Both the position numbers and the translations under genes were made by a program. A model generated the notes under the pieces. The model saw only the letters and a program-made list of their open reading frames with translations, did no database searches and was not told where the DNA came from. From Deltaproteobacteria bacterium (lineage in GTDB: Bacteria; Myxococcota_A; SURF-8), in contig JAKQSH010000451.1 in NCBI GenBank assembly GCA_029570245.1, forward strand, positions 1-30,691: a DNA stretch of 30,691 nucleotides. Direction: 5' to 3'. Below are positions 14,513 to 22,290 of this stretch, one piece after another; positions within the stretch are counted from its first letter, which is position 1; every line of letters begins with the position of its first letter.

Positions 14513-17413
14513 CTACATGTATTTTTCATAACCCGGCTTGCCCCAGTGGCATTTTTTGAACTTCTGCCCGGAGCCGCAGGGACACGGATCATTGCGCCCG
14601 ACTTTATCGCCTTCGCGCTTGACGGTAACAGCCTTCCTGTCGTCGGCGGAGATGTTTTTGGAAGACCCGCCGCCGTCTCCGCCGCTACCGCGCCCGTGAG
14701 TTACGGTGCGTTTCTGACGTTCTTCCTCGTACTTGTCGTGCATAACCTGAACTTCTTCTTCGGTCTGCACCTGAACATGGAATATGAACGTAATGAAATC
14801 GCAGTTGATGCGGAGCAGAAGCTCCTGGAACATCGCGAAGCCTTCTTTTTTGTACTCGTGCTTGGGGTCGCGCGAACCGTAGCTGCGCAGACTGATGCCT
14901 TCGCGCAGATAATCCATGGATTGCAGATGCTCGCGCCAGGCCTTGTCCAGTACCTGCAGGTGTATTTCGCGCTCAAGTTTGTCCCAGGCGACGCCTTCGT
15001 CTTTGAGGAGATCGGAAAGCGCCTGTTTTTTAGCACGGTAGAAATTCTCGGCTTTGGCGTAAACCGATTCCTGCAAAATTTCCACGGTCGTCGCAGCCTG
15101 AAGTTCTTCGTCGTTGAGTTCGAAACCGAAATATTTCTTCAATGACTTTTGCAGAGCTTCAATGTCCCACTCTTCGCGCTTGTCTCCGCAATTTTCACCG
15201 ATAGCGAAAACGACCGTTTCTTCAAGCGCATCAAGAAGACGATCTTCGGAGTTGCGGCCTTCCAGTATCTCGCGCCGCATCTTATATATGGTTTTGCGCT
15301 GCTCGTTGGCGACAGTGTCGTATTCGAGCAGATTTTTACGAATGTCGAAGTTGTGACCCTCCACGCGTTTCTGCGAATTTTCGATGGCACGGGAAACCAT
15401 GCTGTGCTGAATCACCTGACCTTCTTCAATACCTATACGATCCATAATGGCTTTTATGCGCTCGCCGCCGAAAATGCGCATGAGATCGTCTTCAAGCGAA
15501 AGGTAAAATCGCGAAGAACCTGGGTCGCCCTGACGACCGGAACGTCCGCGCAGCTGATTGTCGATGCGCCGCGACTCGTGACGCTCAGTGCCAAGAATAT
15601 GCAGGCCGCCGGCGTTGAGCACCTCTTCCCTTTCTTTCTTGCAAGCTGCTGTATATTTTTCGAGTGCGGCCTGGAATTCGTCCAGCGGCGCTTCCTTGCC
15701 GACTTCTTCCCACGCCAGAAATTCCGGGTTGCCGCCCAGCACGATGTCAGTTCCACGACCGGCCATATTGGTTGCTATTGTAACTGCACCTTTGCGACCG
15801 GCCTGGGCAACTATTTCTGCTTCTTTTTCGTGGAACTTGGCGTTGAGAACATTGTGCCTGATGCCTTTTTTCTTGAGCATCTGCGAAATTTTCTCGGAGT
15901 TCTCAATCGAAATGGTGCCGACCAGAACCGGTTTGCCGTGCTCGTGGCACCACTCTATTTCTTCTATGATGGCGTCGAATTTTTCTTTGAGGGTACGATA
16001 TACGCGGTCCGGGTAGTCCTCACGGATCATCGCTCTGTTGGTGGGAATGACGCGCACTTCGAGGCCGTATATCTGCTTGAATTCTTCTGCTTCGGTTTCG
16101 GCGGTTCCGGTCATTCCGGCCAGTTTGTCGTACATGCGGAAGTAGTTCTGGAATGTTATCGACGCCAGTGTCTGGCTCTCGTTCTGAACAGTCAGACCTT
16201 CCTTGGCTTCGATGGCCTGATGCAGACCTTCAGACCAGCGCCGTCCTGGTTGCAGACGACCGGTGAATTCATCGACGATTATCGCCTTGCCGTCCTGAAC
16301 TATGTATTCGACTTCACGCTGATAGAGCATATGCGCCCGGATAGCCTGGTTGATATGATGCAACAGCTCCATATTCTGCGGCTCATACATGTTTTCGATG
16401 TGGAATTTCTCTTCCAGCCAGACGACACCGGCATCTGAAAGAACGGCATTGCGACCTTTTTCGTCGATGGTGAAGTAATAGTAGTCGCCGGAAATATCTT
16501 TTTCTTTGCGGCCCTTAAGGCTGCCCGCAATTGCACGCAGACCTTTTTCCTGAACTTCCTCTTCTATTTCTTCGGCCAGCGAACGTTCCTGGCTCTTAAT
16601 ACGCTCGTGCTCCTTGCGCGCCAGTTTCAGCATTTCGACGATTACGGCGTTGACGGTGTAATACTTGTCTACCGACTGTTCAGCGGTGCCGGAAATGATT
16701 AACGGCGTTCTGGCTTCGTCGATGAGGATGGAGTCAACTTCGTCAACGATGGCGTAATGCAGATCGGCCTGAACGTAATCTTCAAGGCGGAACTTCATAT
16801 TGTCGCGCAGATAGTCGAAGCCGAGTTCGTTGTTGGTACAGTATACAATGTCGCAGCGGTACATTTCGCGTTTGGTGGCATTGCGCATGCCGGGAACTAC
16901 AAGACCTACCGACATACCCAGAAACTTGTAAATACGCCCCATCCACTCCGAGTCGCGCCGGGCCAGATATTCGTTGACCGTAACAAGGTGAACACCGCGT
17001 CCGGTCAGGGCGTTGAGGTAAAGCGCCAGAGTAGCCACCAGCGTTTTACCTTCACCGGTCTTCATCTCTGCGATGGCATTCTTGTGCAGCACCATACCAC
17101 CGATGAGCTGCACGTCGTAATGCCTCATACCCAGAGTTCTGATACCAGCCTCACGCACAACGGCGAACGCTTCCGGCAGGAGCTGATCGAGAATTTCTTC
17201 TTCTTTTTTCACCAGCTCAATACGATCAGTGATGCCGGCTACTCCATCCGCCACGATTTTTTTGAAGCGAGCGGTTTCTTCTCGGAGCTGCTCGTCTGTG
17301 AAAGCGCGATATTTAGGCTCAAGAGCGTTGATCTGGTTGACAGCGCCCTGCATCTTTTTTATGGCGCGCGTATGTTTGTCGCCGAAAACTTTATTGAATA
17401 ACCATACGAACAT
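14513..17413 (-). CDS. secA: Protein translocase subunit SecA
   Basis: The 966-residue protein is SecA throughout: N-terminal FNKVFG, Walker A MKTGEGKT (residues 117-124), the DEVDSILIDEARTPLIISG Walker B region, the GMTGTAETEAEEF segment, TNMAGRGTDI and RRIDNQLRGRSGRQGDPGS of the second helicase domain, the wing and helical scaffold, and a C-terminal zinc-binding SEC-C motif (Cys944, Cys946, Cys955, His956) used for SecB or ribosome contact. A charged insert at about residues 270-310 enlarges the first nucleotide-binding domain. SecA drives preproteins through SecYEG, and it would export the many lipoproteins and the porin coded nearby. The ATG is chosen because the next Met lies inside conserved sequence, although no clear Shine-Dalgarno sequence precedes it. 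It is divergent from the tRNA-tig unit. Confidence 0.98.
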   Translation of the reverse strand: MFVWLFNKVFGDKHTRAIKKMQGAVNQINALEPKYRAFTDEQLREETARFKKIVADGVAGITDRIELVKKEEEILDQLLPEAFAVVREAGIRTLGMRHYDVQLIGGMVLHKNAIAEMKTGEGKTLVATLALYLNALTGRGVHLVTVNEYLARRDSEWMGRIYKFLGMSVGLVVPGMRNATKREMYRCDIVYCTNNELGFDYLRDNMKFRLEDYVQADLHYAIVDEVDSILIDEARTPLIISGTAEQSVDKYYTVNAVIVEMLKLARKEHERIKSQERSLAEEIEEEVQEKGLRAIAGSLKGRKEKDISGDYYYFTIDEKGRNAVLSDAGVVWLEEKFHIENMYEPQNMELLHHINQAIRAHMLYQREVEYIVQDGKAIIVDEFTGRLQPGRRWSEGLHQAIEAKEGLTVQNESQTLASITFQNYFRMYDKLAGMTGTAETEAEEFKQIYGLEVRVIPTNRAMIREDYPDRVYRTLKEKFDAIIEEIEWCHEHGKPVLVGTISIENSEKISQMLKKKGIRHNVLNAKFHEKEAEIVAQAGRKGAVTIATNMAGRGTDIVLGGNPEFLAWEEVGKEAPLDEFQAALEKYTAACKKEREEVLNAGGLHILGTERHESRRIDNQLRGRSGRQGDPGSSRFYLSLEDDLMRIFGGERIKAIMDRIGIEEGQVIQHSMVSRAIENSQKRVEGHNFDIRKNLLEYDTVANEQRKTIYKMRREILEGRNSEDRLLDALEETVVFAIGENCGDKREEWDIEALQKSLKKYFGFELNDEELQAATTVEILQESVYAKAENFYRAKKQALSDLLKDEGVAWDKLEREIHLQVLDKAWREHLQSMDYLREGISLRSYGSRDPKHEYKKEGFAMFQELLLRINCDFITFIFHVQVQTEEEVQVMHDKYEEERQKRTVTHGRGSGGDGGGSSKNISADDRKAVTVKREGDKVGRNDPCPCGSGQKFKKCHWGKPGYEKYM

Positions 17414-17427
17414 GTTCAGCTGTTTCT

Positions 17428-17456
17428 TCTATACAGTTGGCAATTGCTAAAGTTAA
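17428..17456 (-). promoter_or_regulatory. Possible secA promoter
   Basis: On the minus strand TTAACT (17451-17456, 4/6) and TATAGA (17428-17433, 4/6) are separated by an ideal 17 nt. Transcription would begin only about 8 nt before the secA ATG, an unusually short leader that would fit the missing Shine-Dalgarno sequence. Low confidence. Confidence 0.28.
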
Positions 17457-17576
17457 GATTTCGAACGGGAGTCTATCCAAAGAGGCCGAAATATGCAATC
17501 CTTTTTCGGGAATGGGGAGAAGAGGAAGAAAAGAAATGGACAATAAGACCATACCGGACTTTTTTTGAAGTATCTC

Positions 17577-17605
17577 TTGACAACTCGCGGCAAATCGGAT
17601 AGTGA
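17577..17605 (+). promoter_or_regulatory. Promoter of the tRNA-Lys/tRNA-Leu/tig unit
   Basis: A perfect TTGACA lies at 17577-17582. The -10 is less clear: TAGTGA (17600-17605) with a 17-nt spacer or GATAGT (17598-17603) with 15. It is placed 45-50 nt before the first tRNA, as expected for a strong stable-RNA promoter. Confidence 0.5.
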
Positions 17606-17650
17606 AATGCAACGTTTTCAGTTCTTTCAGATGCAAATTTAAGTACTTCC

Positions 17651-17726
17651 AGGCCCGTAGCTCAATAGGCAGAGCAACGGACTCTTAATCCGGAGGTTGG
17701 GGGTTCGATTCCCCCCGGGCCTACCA
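17651..17726 (+). tRNA. tRNA-Lys (anticodon CTT)
   Basis: A full cloverleaf can be drawn: acceptor AGGCCCG with CGGGCCT, D arm GCTC/GAGC, anticodon loop CTCTTAA with anticodon CTT, T arm GGGGG/CCCCC with loop TTCGATT, and encoded CCA at 17724-17726. The first anticodon-stem pair (A27-G43) is a mismatch. It reads AAG lysine codons and is first in a row with tRNA-Leu and tig. Confidence 0.96.
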
Positions 17727-17773
17727 GCAATTTCCGCCGCATTTGCGGCGGTTTGTTTGTTTGGGCTTGTCGG

Positions 17774-17858
17774 GCGAGAATGGCGGAACTGGCAGACGCG
17801 CATGACTTAGGATCATGTGGGAAACCCCGTGAGGGTTCGAGTCCCTCTTCTCGCACCA
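17774..17858 (+). tRNA. tRNA-Leu (anticodon TAG)
   Basis: Acceptor GCGAGAA pairs with TTCTCGC, the anticodon loop CTTAGGA gives anticodon TAG, a long variable arm marks it as class II, and the T arm carries GTTCGAGTC. CCA is encoded at 17856-17858. It reads CUA-type leucine codons. Only 39 nt separate it from the trigger factor start. Confidence 0.96.
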
Positions 17859-17897
17859 TACCAGCCAATTCTTCCAGAAAAAAATGAGGGTTTAGCC

Positions 17898-19322
17898 GTG
17901 TCAGAAATCAAGCTCGAAAGCACCGAAATTTCCCCGGTCGAATTTGATGTCAAAGCCAGCGTGGCGCATTCGGAAATCGAAAAGCTGCTCGAAGAAGGCT
18001 ACGAAGAAGTTTCAAATTCAGTCCAGATCAAAGGCTTCCGCAAGGGCAAAGCGCCACGCAAAGTCGTCGAGCGCATGTTCCGTAAAAAAATTCTGAACGA
18101 CATCGAACAGCGACTGGTCGAAGACGCCCTGCGTCAGACCTACCCCCAGCTCGGTCTTGATCCTCTGGCCGTCCAGAAATTCAACAAGCCCGAAAATTTC
18201 AACGGTGAAAGTGATCTTAACTTCAGCTTCATCATCGAAACCCGCCCGAAAATCGGAGATGTGCTGCTTGATGGCCTTAAAGTCGAAGAAGAGCGCATCG
18301 TCATCGAAGAAGAAGCCGTCACGCACGAGCTCGATGCCATGCGTCGCCAGCTGGCCGTAATGGAAACAGTTGAAGACCGCGACGTAGTCGAAGCCTCCGA
18401 CTGGATTCTGTGCGACATAGAGCAGCAACTTGGAACTGAAACACCGCGTAAAAACGAAGGGGTGCAGCTGCAACTGGACAACGAGCATATTTTCCCCGAA
18501 ATAAAGAACGCAATCATCGGCAAAAAAATCGGTGAAGAGTTTGAGGCTGAAGCAAAATACGAAGAAGATATGCCCAACAAAAATCTGGCGGGCAAATTTG
18601 TGAGATTCAAGGGAATAATCAACAAAATTCAGAAACAGGTCATTCCCGAAGCCAACGATGAATTTGCCAAAGAAACAGGTATGGCCGAAACGCTCGAAGG
18701 TCTTAAGAACGAAATCCGCAGCCGTCTGACAAAAATGCATGAAGGACGCGTCAGGCGCGATTTCACCGACAAGCTCTGGGACGCCATCGTAGCGCAGAAT
18801 GAAGTTCCCATTCCGCCGACGCTGCTTAAAGAGCAGACCGAAAAACTGCGTGAACAGCGCGAAAAAGAAATGAAATCCTACGGACTCGACATTTCCGTGA
18901 TGGGTCTGGATAAAGACCCGGAAAAAATGGCGAACTACATGGCCGGAATCGAAAAGCAGGCCCGCAATCTGCTGTCAGCCGTATTCATTCAGGAAAAGCT
19001 GGCCGGTGAATACAAGATCGAAGTCAGCGAAAAAGACCTCGACGCCGAACTGGCCAAGCGCGCCGAAGAATACGGAGTTCCGTTAGCCCGCATGCGCGCC
19101 CAGTTCGGAGAAGGCGAAAACCGCGAAAATCTGCGTTACGAACTGCGTAACCTGAAGCTGGTAGAGCTGCTGCGTGAAAAAGTCGAAGTCGTTCCGGTCG
19201 ATCCGCCGAAGATGCCGGAACACAATCACGAGCACGGTGAAGGCTGCGACTGCGGTTGCGAGCACGGGCACGACGAAAACTGCGATTGCGACGACTGCAA
19301 AGAAGACAAACCAGCCGAATAA
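17898..19322 (+). CDS. tig: Trigger factor with Cys/His-rich C-terminal tail
   Basis: The start is GTG at 17898 with GAGGG 7 nt upstream; an ATG at 17817 lies inside tRNA-Leu and is not used. The protein has 474 residues. The ribosome-binding signature GFRKGKAP is at residues 46-53, followed by the FKBP-like PPIase domain (about 150-245, weakly conserved) and the helical chaperone arms. Trigger factor binds the ribosome exit site and shields nascent chains. The last 39 residues (436-474) are unusual: six Cys and five His in an acidic stretch including CDCGCEHGHDENCDCDDC, a likely metal-binding tail recalling the end of SlyD. No promoter is seen between the tRNA and tig, so tig is probably read from the tRNA promoter. 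clpP/clpX do not follow. Confidence 0.95.
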   Translation: MSEIKLESTEISPVEFDVKASVAHSEIEKLLEEGYEEVSNSVQIKGFRKGKAPRKVVERMFRKKILNDIEQRLVEDALRQTYPQLGLDPLAVQKFNKPENFNGESDLNFSFIIETRPKIGDVLLDGLKVEEERIVIEEEAVTHELDAMRRQLAVMETVEDRDVVEASDWILCDIEQQLGTETPRKNEGVQLQLDNEHIFPEIKNAIIGKKIGEEFEAEAKYEEDMPNKNLAGKFVRFKGIINKIQKQVIPEANDEFAKETGMAETLEGLKNEIRSRLTKMHEGRVRRDFTDKLWDAIVAQNEVPIPPTLLKEQTEKLREQREKEMKSYGLDISVMGLDKDPEKMANYMAGIEKQARNLLSAVFIQEKLAGEYKIEVSEKDLDAELAKRAEEYGVPLARMRAQFGEGENRENLRYELRNLKLVELLREKVEVVPVDPPKMPEHNHEHGEGCDCGCEHGHDENCDCDDCKEDKPAE

Positions 19323-19341
19323 GTTACCTGAAGAATAAATC

Positions 19342-19374
19342 AAAGGGCGAAGATCAGAAATCTTCGCCCTTTTT
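19342..19374 (+). terminator. Strong terminator after tig, probably bidirectional
   Basis: A perfect 13-bp stem (19342-19354 with 19360-19372) with a 5-nt loop ends in a T run. It lies 20 nt after the tig stop and 23 nt before the stop of the convergent lipoprotein gene, so it can serve both strands. Confidence 0.93.
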
Positions 19375-19396
19375 GTTCATAAAGCATTGAAGTCGC

Positions 19397-20305
19397 TTAT
19401 TGTTCCGCAATCATGCACAGATAATAATTGCTCCACGGACCTGAAATAAATCCGTCAAGGCTTGTGGCCTCGAAGCTTGCATAAATGCTGGACCGCAGTG
19501 AAGCCGCAGCCAGATAATCATCACGGCTGAGCGCTTCAACGCAGGTTGCTTCGTCTCCACCGAACATATTGATACCCCAGTCTTCAAACTTTGCACAGAA
19601 AGCCTCGATATACTCATCGAGATATGCGCCGACGACACGACATGAACCGTATACGCAGCGAGCATGAGCATCTTCAGGACAGGCCTTGACCTGCTCGCAT
19701 TCAGAGCCGTAAGCCGGATCGTAAGTGCCGGAATTTTTGTTCATGGGGAAACAGAAGCAGCCTGCATCAACGAAAGTGCAATCGGAATCGCTTTCGCAGC
19801 TGTCGTCGGGCAGATTGAATTCGCAGAGGCCGTCTATGCAATCGACAGGTGCGTAATCGCATTTTGAATCAGCCAGGCATTGCGCGTCGAACTCAGAAGG
19901 AAATTCATTGCGGTCGGCTAAAGCGCAATCGAAAAGAGGCTCGGCGACAGAGCCGTTGCAGTCGGCCTCTATGGCCTGCCTGTACGCGCGGCAATCGTCT
20001 GCCGTTTCACAGGTGCGCGCGGCTGTCCCTGATGTTTTGCACCAACCAGAAACGCCGTCAACCGCTTCGCGCGTCACGGCTTCGGCTTCTTCTTCCAAAT
20101 CCGCATCGCCGTCAACAGCCTCGCTTTCGTCGCTTTCGGAATTTTCGCCTGCATCGCCGTCGGTTTCGCCTGCATCGCTGTTTTCACTGCTCTCTACATC
20201 GCCATCGCCTTCAGACTCATCCGAATTGCCGCAGGCGGACAATGCAAACAGACCAAACCCAAACAGCAAAGTAAAAGTCAGTACATAACAGCCAGTACGG
20301 AACAT
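19397..20305 (-). CDS. Cys-rich lipoprotein with acidic tether
   Basis: The start is ATG 20305, with AAGGAG 8 nt upstream; the 28 codons before it lack a ribosome site. The protein has 302 residues. The signal peptide ends with lipobox LSAC (Cys25). Residues about 28-80 are an Asp/Glu/Ser/Gly-rich tether with repeated DGDA and DGDV units. The remainder has about 20 Cys in CxxDDC and CESDSDC-type spacings plus a helical C-terminal part. No enzyme motif is visible. It probably sits in the periplasm or on the surface; the tether style matches the other lipoproteins of this window although the folded parts are different. It appears monocistronic. Confidence 0.82.
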   Translation of the reverse strand: MFRTGCYVLTFTLLFGFGLFALSACGNSDESEGDGDVESSENSDAGETDGDAGENSESDESEAVDGDADLEEEAEAVTREAVDGVSGWCKTSGTAARTCETADDCRAYRQAIEADCNGSVAEPLFDCALADRNEFPSEFDAQCLADSKCDYAPVDCIDGLCEFNLPDDSCESDSDCTFVDAGCFCFPMNKNSGTYDPAYGSECEQVKACPEDAHARCVYGSCRVVGAYLDEYIEAFCAKFEDWGINMFGGDEATCVEALSRDDYLAAASLRSSIYASFEATSLDGFISGPWSNYYLCMIAEQ

Positions 20306-20360
20306 GTTACATTCTCCTTGAAACCAGGTTTTCCGGCAGAATCTGAAATCAACCGGTTTT

Positions 20361-20389
20361 ACTTTAACACTGTAGTTCATATCAGGCAA
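20361..20389 (-). promoter_or_regulatory. Promoter of the acidic Cys-rich lipoprotein gene
   Basis: On the minus strand TTGCCT (20384-20389) and TAAAGT (20361-20366), both 4/6 matches, are 17 nt apart. Transcription would start about 50 nt before the ATG at 20305. Confidence 0.45.
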
Positions 20390-20453
20390 GCCGAATTATG
20401 TCACCCGGATGCAGATATAAGAAAGTCATGCATTTTTCATGTGGTACTACAAC

Positions 20454-20489
20454 AAAAACGCTCTTTCGAAGAAGCGGAAGATCGTTTTT
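20454..20489 (-). terminator. Terminator of the metV-metF operon
   Basis: A long hairpin starts with AAAAACG/CGTTTTT (7 bp), one mismatch, then TCTTTCG/CGGAAGA (7 bp with one G-T pair) and a 6-nt loop. The outer A/T pairs supply a T run on both strands. It lies 31 nt after the metF stop. Confidence 0.7.
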
Positions 20490-20520
20490 CCATATGGAAA
20501 TTATTACTTCGCGATAGATG

Positions 20521-21399
20521 TTACAGCCCGGCGGCATCCAGTACGGCGGGGATGTGGCGCTCCCAGCCGATAGCCATGATGTGTACGCCGTCGGCGACAC
20601 CTTTAAGTCCGGTAATTACACGGGCGGCTATTTCGATGGATTTCTTGTAGAAATCCTCTTTCGGAACCGACGCCATTTCGTCGATGATATCCTGTGGCAC
20701 GCTTATTCCGGCGATGTTTTCGTTCATAAACTTAGCCATGGCGGGCGACTTGAGAAGAATTATCCCGGCCAGCACGCGGCTTTCAAGCGAGGCAGTTTCT
20801 TCGCGGAAACGAGCAAAGCGCTCAACGTCAAAAACCGGCTGAGTCTGGAAGAAATCAGCCCCGACACGCACTTTTTTCTCCATTTTCATCAGCTGCAGTT
20901 CGGGTGCGTCAGACTCCGGCGAGACAGCGGCACCCAGCAGAAATTCGGACGGCGCGGCAGTAAGCGTCTGCCCGGCCATGTCAAAGCCTTTCCGCAGACC
21001 GTCAAGGGCTTCGAGCAGATTTACGGAATCGAGATCATACACAGGTTTGGCCTGCGGATGGTCGCCTACTTTGGGGTGATCACCGCTTAAAACCAGAACG
21101 TTGCGGATACCAAGCGCATAAGCGCCAAGTGCGTCGGATTGCAGCGCCAGCCGGTTGCGGTCACGGCAGGTAAGCTGATAAACCGGCTCAATGCCGTGCT
21201 GCATGAGCATGACGGATGCCGCAACCGAAGAAGCGCGCATAATGGAACTCTGATTGTCGGTAACGTTTACCGCAGCCAGACGATTTCTGAAGGGCAACAG
21301 CGGCTCTATCACCCGGTTAATGTCCACGCCCTTGGGTGGCCCGATTTCAGCCGTTACGGCAAAACTGCCGCCATCAAGCATTTCCTTCAATCGACTCAT
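20521..21399 (-). CDS. metF: 5,10-methylenetetrahydrofolate reductase
   Basis: The ATG at 21399 is preferred: GGAG lies 6 nt upstream and the resulting N-terminus (MSRLKEMLDGGSFAVTAEIG) matches the family. A TTG at 21426 that overlaps the metV stop codon would add nine residues. The 292-residue protein is a MetF-type TIM barrel, with VTAEIGPPKG near the N-terminus, AVNVTDNQSS, the VLVLSGDHPKVGDHP flavin/folate region and GADFFQTQPVFD. It reduces methylene-tetrahydrofolate to methyl-tetrahydrofolate, either for methionine synthesis or in the methyl branch of the Wood-Ljungdahl pathway. The preceding metV makes it a MetVF-type enzyme as in acetogens and many anaerobes. Confidence 0.93.
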   Translation of the reverse strand: MSRLKEMLDGGSFAVTAEIGPPKGVDINRVIEPLLPFRNRLAAVNVTDNQSSIMRASSVAASVMLMQHGIEPVYQLTCRDRNRLALQSDALGAYALGIRNVLVLSGDHPKVGDHPQAKPVYDLDSVNLLEALDGLRKGFDMAGQTLTAAPSEFLLGAAVSPESDAPELQLMKMEKKVRVGADFFQTQPVFDVERFARFREETASLESRVLAGIILLKSPAMAKFMNENIAGISVPQDIIDEMASVPKEDFYKKSIEIAARVITGLKGVADGVHIMAIGWERHIPAVLDAAGL

Positions 21400-21422
21400 C
21401 CGTCTCTCCAGTTCGTTCGCGC

Positions 21423-22124
21423 TCAATCTTCAGATGAACGGAATTCTTTCCCGCCTGCAATAAATACCGGCTGACCGTTGCGAATTTCGATGCGGCGCGG
21501 CCCGTCGGACTTGATGCGGTCAGGCGCGGCCTGAATTTCTTTGAGGTTTTCCAGCTTTCCCAGCGTTTTCATGCGCTCGTAAATCAGAACCCATCCGCAG
21601 TCGCGCTGCCTGTCAACCTCGCAACGCCCGCCTTTAGAGCCTCCGCAAGGGCCGTTCAACAGTCCCTTCGAGCAAAGCGTCAATGGACATAATCCGCCGG
21701 TGCGATCGCTTATACAGTCGCCGCAGAGCGCACAGTATTCTTTGAACACGCCCCGGAAGTGAGTCTCACCGCCGAATACAGTGTCGCATCCGGGATGAAC
21801 CAATGCCCCGTCTGTGGCGTCGATAACTGTATGCACCGCCTGGCCGCAGGCCAGAACCAGATAAGAATCTACGCCGACATGAGCGGCCCGCAGTTCGAGA
21901 ACAGCCTTGCGGACTGTACCCTGCGAACAGCAGGTTTCGGGAATGTGCGTTCCGGCCACTATTTTTCCGGCGTCTTCAAGCTGGCGGCTCATTTCATCCA
22001 CCTGCGCCCGCCCACCGGACATACACTGCGTTGCGCAGCTTCCACACCCGAAGATGAAGATTCTGTTCTCACCTTCCAGCATCCGCAGTATTTCTTTAAG
22101 TTTTTTCTGAACAGTCGCATGCAT
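21423..22124 (-). CDS. metV: MetV, iron-sulfur/zinc partner of methylenetetrahydrofolate reductase
   Basis: The 233-residue protein is a MetV (MTHFR C-terminal/PF12225-like) protein. It has many Cys: CGSCATQC near residue 27, a CC pair, and the typical CALCGDCISDRTGGLCPLTLC region with GPCGGSKGGRCEVD. In Moorella and Acetobacterium, MetV binds metal or Fe-S centres and forms a complex with MetF, linking it to electron donors other than free NADH. GGAG lies 8 nt before the ATG. Its end overlaps or touches the start of metF, so translation is probably coupled. No HdrABC, RnfC2 or other electron-transfer partner is next to it in this window. Confidence 0.9.
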   Translation of the reverse strand: MHATVQKKLKEILRMLEGENRIFIFGCGSCATQCMSGGRAQVDEMSRQLEDAGKIVAGTHIPETCCSQGTVRKAVLELRAAHVGVDSYLVLACGQAVHTVIDATDGALVHPGCDTVFGGETHFRGVFKEYCALCGDCISDRTGGLCPLTLCSKGLLNGPCGGSKGGRCEVDRQRDCGWVLIYERMKTLGKLENLKEIQAAPDRIKSDGPRRIEIRNGQPVFIAGGKEFRSSED

Positions 22125-22290
22125 CGGCGTTTCTCCGCATCAGAGATATCGCAGTTTCCATCAGATGTCCCGACAGATGGCACCTAATTTAATTGATATT
22201 ACCAATTTCGACGGATAAGCACAAAGGTTCAATGACCCGACAGAGTTTTTTCTTACAGATACTGATTATGGATCAGACAAGATACGACAT

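Noticed and set aside
15149..16438. 429-codon plus-strand frame inside secA
   Set aside because: It is antisense to highly conserved SecA motifs and arises from third-position GC bias.
17391..17636. 81-codon minus-strand frame upstream of secA
   Set aside because: It overlaps the secA start and the tRNA promoter, has no ribosome site, and its translation matches nothing I know.
22125..22190. Paired CTGATG...GAAAC-like elements upstream of metV, recalling a hammerhead core or a SAM-type riboswitch
   Set aside because: The order and spacing of core bases do not fit a hammerhead, and no supporting stems or riboswitch core could be drawn; probably a chance similarity of two short stretches.
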